Positions 60,398 through 64,000 of a stretch of DNA of 64,000 bases are shown here, piece by piece. Each line of letters starts with the position of its first letter. Position 1 is the first letter of the stretch. This DNA comes from an uncultured Flavobacteriales bacterium (lineage in GTDB: Bacteria > Bacteroidota > Bacteroidia > Flavobacteriales_G > Salibacteraceae). Below the pieces are notes generated by a model. The model was not told where the DNA came from, ran no database searches, and saw nothing but the letters and a program-made list of their open reading frames with translations. The stretch covers positions 62,001 through 126,000 of the forward strand of contig CALSRJ010000004.1 of NCBI GenBank assembly GCA_943788725.1, read 5' to 3'. The position numbers were made by a program, and so were the translations under genes.

Positions 60398-61882
60398 CTA
60401 AAGTTCGGTAGTTGAAACGGTGCCGACCCTCAGGTTACGGTTGTTCATTGAAAGAATGAATACGGTTTGCTCGTGCGAGCAGATTCCAAATTTCGGCGTG
60501 AAGACAAACTCGGTTTGTCGATCTTGGGTGAGGGTAGATGAAATAAACTCGCCAGATGGCTGGATCCGCACAAAACGAGGCACGGATCGGCTGGGGTTGT
60601 TCATGACCTTTTCGGATCGGATGTCTTCGTTTTTGAAATGATCATTGTATAGAAAGAATTGCTCCCCTTCCGACAGTTCGGTGGAGGCATGCGAAGAATA
60701 GGGGCTTTTTTTGTCGTAGTCAATCTGATGCCGGCCGACGCTCATCAGGGTGCGTTGACCCAAGATGTCGATCAGCGTAATGGCCTCAAAGTGGAATTGA
60801 TCCGTACAGTTCATCATACCCGTTCTTGGGTCGGCAGTGCAAAGCTGATCTTGATAGTGTTTCTCAATGGCCAACACGGGATTTTGACCCAAATGCAGAA
60901 TGTCTTGCACATAAATGTTACTGACGCCGGCACCATTTCCCGCTTCGGCGCCTTCATATTCTGCCACAAACGACGGGTCAAAAGTGGAAATAATGCGCTG
61001 TTCGATCTCCTTTCCATCCTTCGTGAGTTTGATGAACACATAGCCAGAAGATTTGTACTCTTCCAAGGGATCAGAATTGTACAGTGCCGCTACGTACAGG
61101 CCCTCGTCGGTAGCGTGAATGACCACGTCTCTAATGAACAAGTCTTGGGAACTTAGGTCGAACTCTGTCAGCACACTGTCTGAAGGGTTAAAAGAATAGA
61201 TGAGGTAGCGCTTCCGAAAGGGACTGTTGAGCTTAACTCCAGCTACTACGCCGAGATAGACGATTCCAGCTGTGTCTACGGTAGCCCCGAGCAATTCAAT
61301 ATCGTCGCTATCATAATCACTGGGTAGATGAAACAATCGGGAGCGCTCATCGGAAGTAATCAGCACATTGATTTCACCCTTTGAAGCCCGCTGAAAGATT
61401 TGTTGCTGGCATATTGCGACCGTTTCTCCACGCTCTGAGACTGCAAGTATCAAGGGATTTTGTAAGCCGTTCTGAGCCTTGCGGCTCATCTGAAAATCGT
61501 GCGTATAGAACTTGGTAACGGCGCTCGAAGAGAGGCGGGAGCGTGAAAGCCGGTACCTACCACCATTCAACTTTCCGGGTTTTTCCAACATCGTCACCAC
61601 ATCTCCGGTCAAGTTTTTGGCGACAAGGCGGGCATCACCAGCGCTTCGAATGAAGATTGGACGCTCCTCTTCGGTGGGTAAGAAATTCCGCATGATAAGT
61701 GCTTCCCCGAACTGGCTTATAAGCACAGGAACGTTGCCGTCTACCAGGGTAAAATCCAGGATGTCTTCACTCTTAGGAATGGAAATCGAAGGACTCCACT
61801 GTATCAGGGAATCTTGCGCATGCATTCCCGAAAGGAGAAGTGTCGAGGCAACAACCAAACAGAGGTCACGGTGCCACCTCAT
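60398..61882 (-). CDS. Secreted protein, propeller-like, unknown function
   Basis: 494 residues from the ATG at 61882 (MRWHRDLCLVVASTLLLSGMHA, a signal peptide ending in HAQ); the frame is open to 61960, but that part overlaps rlmN. The mature part is all-beta by appearance, with regularly spaced strands and hydrophobic/aromatic residues (ALIMRNFLPTEE, VLISQFGEALIM, YLGVVAGVKLNS, GLYVAALYNSDPLEE), suggesting a beta-propeller. No catalytic motif or sorting domain was found. It overlaps the rlmN stop by 17 bases, so it may be cotranscribed. Confidence 0.65.
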   Translation of the reverse strand: MRWHRDLCLVVASTLLLSGMHAQDSLIQWSPSISIPKSEDILDFTLVDGNVPVLISQFGEALIMRNFLPTEEERPIFIRSAGDARLVAKNLTGDVVTMLEKPGKLNGGRYRLSRSRLSSSAVTKFYTHDFQMSRKAQNGLQNPLILAVSERGETVAICQQQIFQRASKGEINVLITSDERSRLFHLPSDYDSDDIELLGATVDTAGIVYLGVVAGVKLNSPFRKRYLIYSFNPSDSVLTEFDLSSQDLFIRDVVIHATDEGLYVAALYNSDPLEEYKSSGYVFIKLTKDGKEIEQRIISTFDPSFVAEYEGAEAGNGAGVSNIYVQDILHLGQNPVLAIEKHYQDQLCTADPRTGMMNCTDQFHFEAITLIDILGQRTLMSVGRHQIDYDKKSPYSSHASTELSEGEQFFLYNDHFKNEDIRSEKVMNNPSRSVPRFVRIQPSGEFISSTLTQDRQTEFVFTPKFGICSHEQTVFILSMNNRNLRVGTVSTTEL

Positions 61883-62930
61883 TGGCAATTTGGTTCTTAT
61901 TCGCCAGTTGTCCGCATGCTGCATCGATGTCTTTTCCACGACTTCTACGTATGTTAACATTGACGCCGTTTCGTTCCAAATGCTGCGCGAAGGCGTCTAC
62001 CTTTTCTGGGTCGGCCTGCTCAAATTCTCCCTCGTCGATAGGATTGTATTCGATGATGTTGACCCGTCCCGGTATTTTCTTGTGGAAAGATATGAGTTCA
62101 TCCGCATCCTTGAGGGTATCATTGAATCCTTTGAAAATGATGTACTCATAAGTAACCCGATTTCTCGTATTCTCATGAAAGTATGCGAGTGACTCCGCGA
62201 GACTGTCGAGGCTGTTTTGCTCATTGATCGGCATGATCTCACTCCGCTTGGCATCGTTGGCGGCGTGCAGCGATAGCGCCAACCTGAACCGCACTGTATC
62301 TTCTGCTAGTTTCTGAATCATTTTCGAAATCCCCGCAGTGGATACCGTGATTCTTTTTGGAGACATACCCAAGCCGACATCATCGCTGATTCGGTCAATA
62401 CTCGTGAGCACATTTTTATAGTTCAACAAGGGTTCGCCCATCCCCATGTATACAACATTGGTAAGGGGTTTGTCGTAGTATTTTTTAGCCATTGCCTTTA
62501 TGGCCACGACTTGATCAAAGATCTCATCGGGGTCGAGGTTGCGCATTCGTTTGAGGCGCCCTGTGGCGCAAAATTTACAGGTCAAACTGCAACCGACTTG
62601 AGATGAAATGCAGGCCGTCATTCGATCTCCAGCAGGGATCAATACACCTTCCACAACGCGGCCATCGTGTAATTGAAAGGCCAATTTCACAGTGCCATCA
62701 TCGCTCAATTGCTCCTCGGCAATGGTAAGTTCGTTGACCACAAAGTGGGCTTCGAGTTGAGGCCGCACTTCTTTTGGGAGGTTGGTCATTTCGTCGAAGC
62801 TCTTCACTTGTTTTTGCCACAACCATTGCTCCACCTGGTCGGCGCGAAATCGAGGTTGATCGATTTCAGCAAAGAAGGCTGTGAGCTCCGCAGTGCTCAG
62901 CGAACGGATGTTTCTTTTCTCAGATGACAT
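61866..62930 (-). CDS. rlmN: 23S rRNA (adenine2503-C2)-methyltransferase
   Basis: 354 residues from the ATG at 62930 (MSSEKRNIRSLSTAEL); in-frame codons upstream to 63104 overlap ispD and look non-coding. The radical-SAM Cys motif CxxxCxxC is in GCSLTCKFCATGRLKRMR, followed by VVYMGMGEPLLNYKNV and ALSLHAANDAKRSEIMP. It methylates A2503 of 23S rRNA and A37 of some tRNAs. The next gene overlaps its stop. Confidence 0.95.
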   Translation of the reverse strand: MSSEKRNIRSLSTAELTAFFAEIDQPRFRADQVEQWLWQKQVKSFDEMTNLPKEVRPQLEAHFVVNELTIAEEQLSDDGTVKLAFQLHDGRVVEGVLIPAGDRMTACISSQVGCSLTCKFCATGRLKRMRNLDPDEIFDQVVAIKAMAKKYYDKPLTNVVYMGMGEPLLNYKNVLTSIDRISDDVGLGMSPKRITVSTAGISKMIQKLAEDTVRFRLALSLHAANDAKRSEIMPINEQNSLDSLAESLAYFHENTRNRVTYEYIIFKGFNDTLKDADELISFHKKIPGRVNIIEYNPIDEGEFEQADPEKVDAFAQHLERNGVNVNIRRSRGKDIDAACGQLANKNQIANEVAP

Positions 62931-62946
62931 GGAGCAAAGGTAGGGT

Positions 62947-63630
62947 TCAGCGCTTGGCTTTCTTACCAGGGGAAAGGAGAGCCTCGGCCATCTGCATGTC
63001 GCCGGGGGTGGTAATCTTAAGATTGGATGCTTCCCCTTCGATGAGATGGATGGTATTGCCAGCCTTTTCATACACGGTAGCGTCGTCTGTGAACGACGGG
63101 TCATATGACGCGTCGTAACACTTCTTTATTTCGGCGAGGTCAAAGCATTGAGGGGTTTGAACAGACACAACGCCTTCGCGCGAAATGGGGGTGCTGCTTG
63201 TTCCTTCTAACTTACGGAGGCTTTGCGTCACCGGAAGTACGGGCAGCGCCGAGCCGTGCTCTAACGCAGCGTCATAGCAGCGCTCTATCAAAACTGGACT
63301 TATCAGCGGGCGCACGCCATCATGAATGCCTACAATGCCTTCGTCTGCACACTTAGCCAAGCCATTCTTGACCGAAGCGTAGCGTGTATCTCCACCGGCA
63401 ACAACGGTGTGGGGAACATCAAAATCCATTTGTTGGCACATGTTCGTCCACAAGGAGATTTGATCTTCGGGTAAAACCAGCACGATGGCGATGTCTTCGT
63501 AGGTCATCGCGAAGCGTTCGAGGGTGTGCATCAAAACAGGAGAATCAAGCAACAGCATGAACTGTTTTGGCAGGTCGCTTTGCATGCGCGTTCCCTTGCC
63601 TCCGGCTACGATGACGACAGAACGTGTCAA
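62947..63630 (-). CDS. ispD: 2-C-methyl-D-erythritol 4-phosphate cytidylyltransferase
   Basis: 227 residues, full length. CTP-binding loop VIVAGGKGTRMQSDLPKQFMLL, then VVAGGDTRYASVKNGLAKC, GIHDGVRPLIS and the C-terminal SDDATVYEKAGNTIHLIEGEASNLKITTPGDM. It converts MEP to CDP-ME in the non-mevalonate isoprenoid route. rlmN follows 16 bases downstream and queA precedes by 2 bases. Confidence 0.95.
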   Translation of the reverse strand: MTRSVVIVAGGKGTRMQSDLPKQFMLLLDSPVLMHTLERFAMTYEDIAIVLVLPEDQISLWTNMCQQMDFDVPHTVVAGGDTRYASVKNGLAKCADEGIVGIHDGVRPLISPVLIERCYDAALEHGSALPVLPVTQSLRKLEGTSSTPISREGVVSVQTPQCFDLAEIKKCYDASYDPSFTDDATVYEKAGNTIHLIEGEASNLKITTPGDMQMAEALLSPGKKAKR

Positions 63631-63632
63631 TT

Positions 63633-64000
63633 TTAGCGCAAAATCAACATGGCATCGCCATAGCTGTAGAAGCGGTACTTCTCCTTGATGGCGAGCTGGT
63701 AAGCTTCCATGATCAGGTCATAGCCTCCAAATGCAGAAATCATCATCAAGAGCGTTGATTCTGGAATGTGGAAATTGGTAATCATGCTGTCCGCCACGCT
63801 GAAGTCGTAGGGAGGAAAGATGAATTTATTGGTCCACCCGTAAAAAGGCTTCAGCTCACTATCGGTAGAAAATGAGGTTTCCATAGCACGCATAGACGTG
63901 GTTCCAACCGCACAGATGCGCTTCTTCCGCTTCTTGGCACTGTTCACCGCATCACAGCATTCCTGTTCGATCTCGACTTGCTCCGAATCCATCTTGTGTT
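63633..64000 (-). CDS. queA: tRNA ribosyltransferase-isomerase QueA (C-terminal part)
   Basis: The reading frame ends at 63633 and is open at the window's right edge; about 120 residues are visible. Signatures: [17 protein letters not shown], the catalytic region [34 protein letters not shown] and a final [13 protein letters not shown]. It transfers the ribosyl part of SAM to preQ1 in tRNA during queuosine synthesis. The start lies beyond the window. Confidence 0.93.
   Translation of the reverse strand, partial: HKMDSEQVEIEQECCDAVNSAKKRKKRICAVGTTSMRAMETSFSTDSELKPFYGWTNKFIFPPYDFSVADSMITNFHIPESTLLMMISAFGGYDLIMEAYQLAIKEKYRFYSYGDAMLILR

Overview
The window looks like chromosomal DNA of a Bacteroidota bacterium, most likely Flavobacteriales (inference). 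The evidence is a C-terminal sorting domain of the type IX secretion system (T9SS), DUF4270 and DUF4271 proteins, a MurF-alanine racemase fusion, a TonB receptor with a carboxypeptidase-like N-terminal domain, and -7 promoter elements of the TAnnTTTG type. Gene density is high, many neighbours overlap by 4 bp (ATGA), and no stretch over 300 bp lacks a plausible feature.

Layout. 1-3.4 kb: end of a membrane glycosyltransferase-like gene and a TonB receptor. 3.4-6.6 kb (minus): prs-rplY-pth followed by a DUF1569 protein and an acetyltransferase. 7.3 kb: tRNA-Leu(CAA). 7.4-15.7 kb: an integrated mobile element of about 8.3 kb, bounded by a 16-bp direct repeat of the tRNA 3' end. It carries a tyrosine integrase, an excisionase-like HTH protein, a phage-type replication protein, a minimal catalytic-domain-only tyrosine recombinase beside a dif-like inverted repeat, a ribbon-helix-helix protein heading an operon of small unknown genes, remnants of serine recombinases and small membrane proteins. 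15.7-20 kb: a secreted Asp-box propeller, a T9SS-sorted protein and a Tyr/Gly/Asn-repeat protein with a Peptidase_S74 chaperone. 20-31 kb: M1 and S9 peptidases, an ACMSD-like amidohydrolase, tandem OmpA-family paralogues, dCMP deaminase and an S41 protease. 31-38 kb: superoxide dismutase, a metzincin-like lipoprotein, glmS-DUF4270-glycogen synthase-like operon divergent from panC, and an APS/PAPS reductase. 38-43.6 kb: an epimerase, then a tightly coupled minus-strand operon encoding an RPE-CBS fusion, DAHP synthase, a KdsC-like phosphatase, RsmI and a quinone oxidoreductase-like protein. 43.9-47.3 kb: an ECF sigma factor with its partner membrane protein, an M28 peptidase and a coiled-coil protein. 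47.4-53.9 kb: thymidine kinase, MurF-Alr, two glycosyltransferases and an O-antigen-ligase-like protein. 53.9-64 kb: CtpA-like protease, YidD, RnpA, HemD, DUF4271, glutaryl-CoA dehydrogenase, polyprenyl synthase, RlmN, IspD and QueA (cut by the window end).

Five genes are interrupted by what look like single-base indels (near 240, 19350, 25600, 32455 and 38370), two of them in short homopolymer or repeated-base runs. This suggests either sequence errors or recent frameshifts; the affected proteins are described as single genes. The two most interesting elements are the tRNA-Leu island with its second recombinase and dif-like site, and the operon in which an RPE-type TIM barrel carries the CBS pair normally found on the Kdo-pathway isomerase KdsD.
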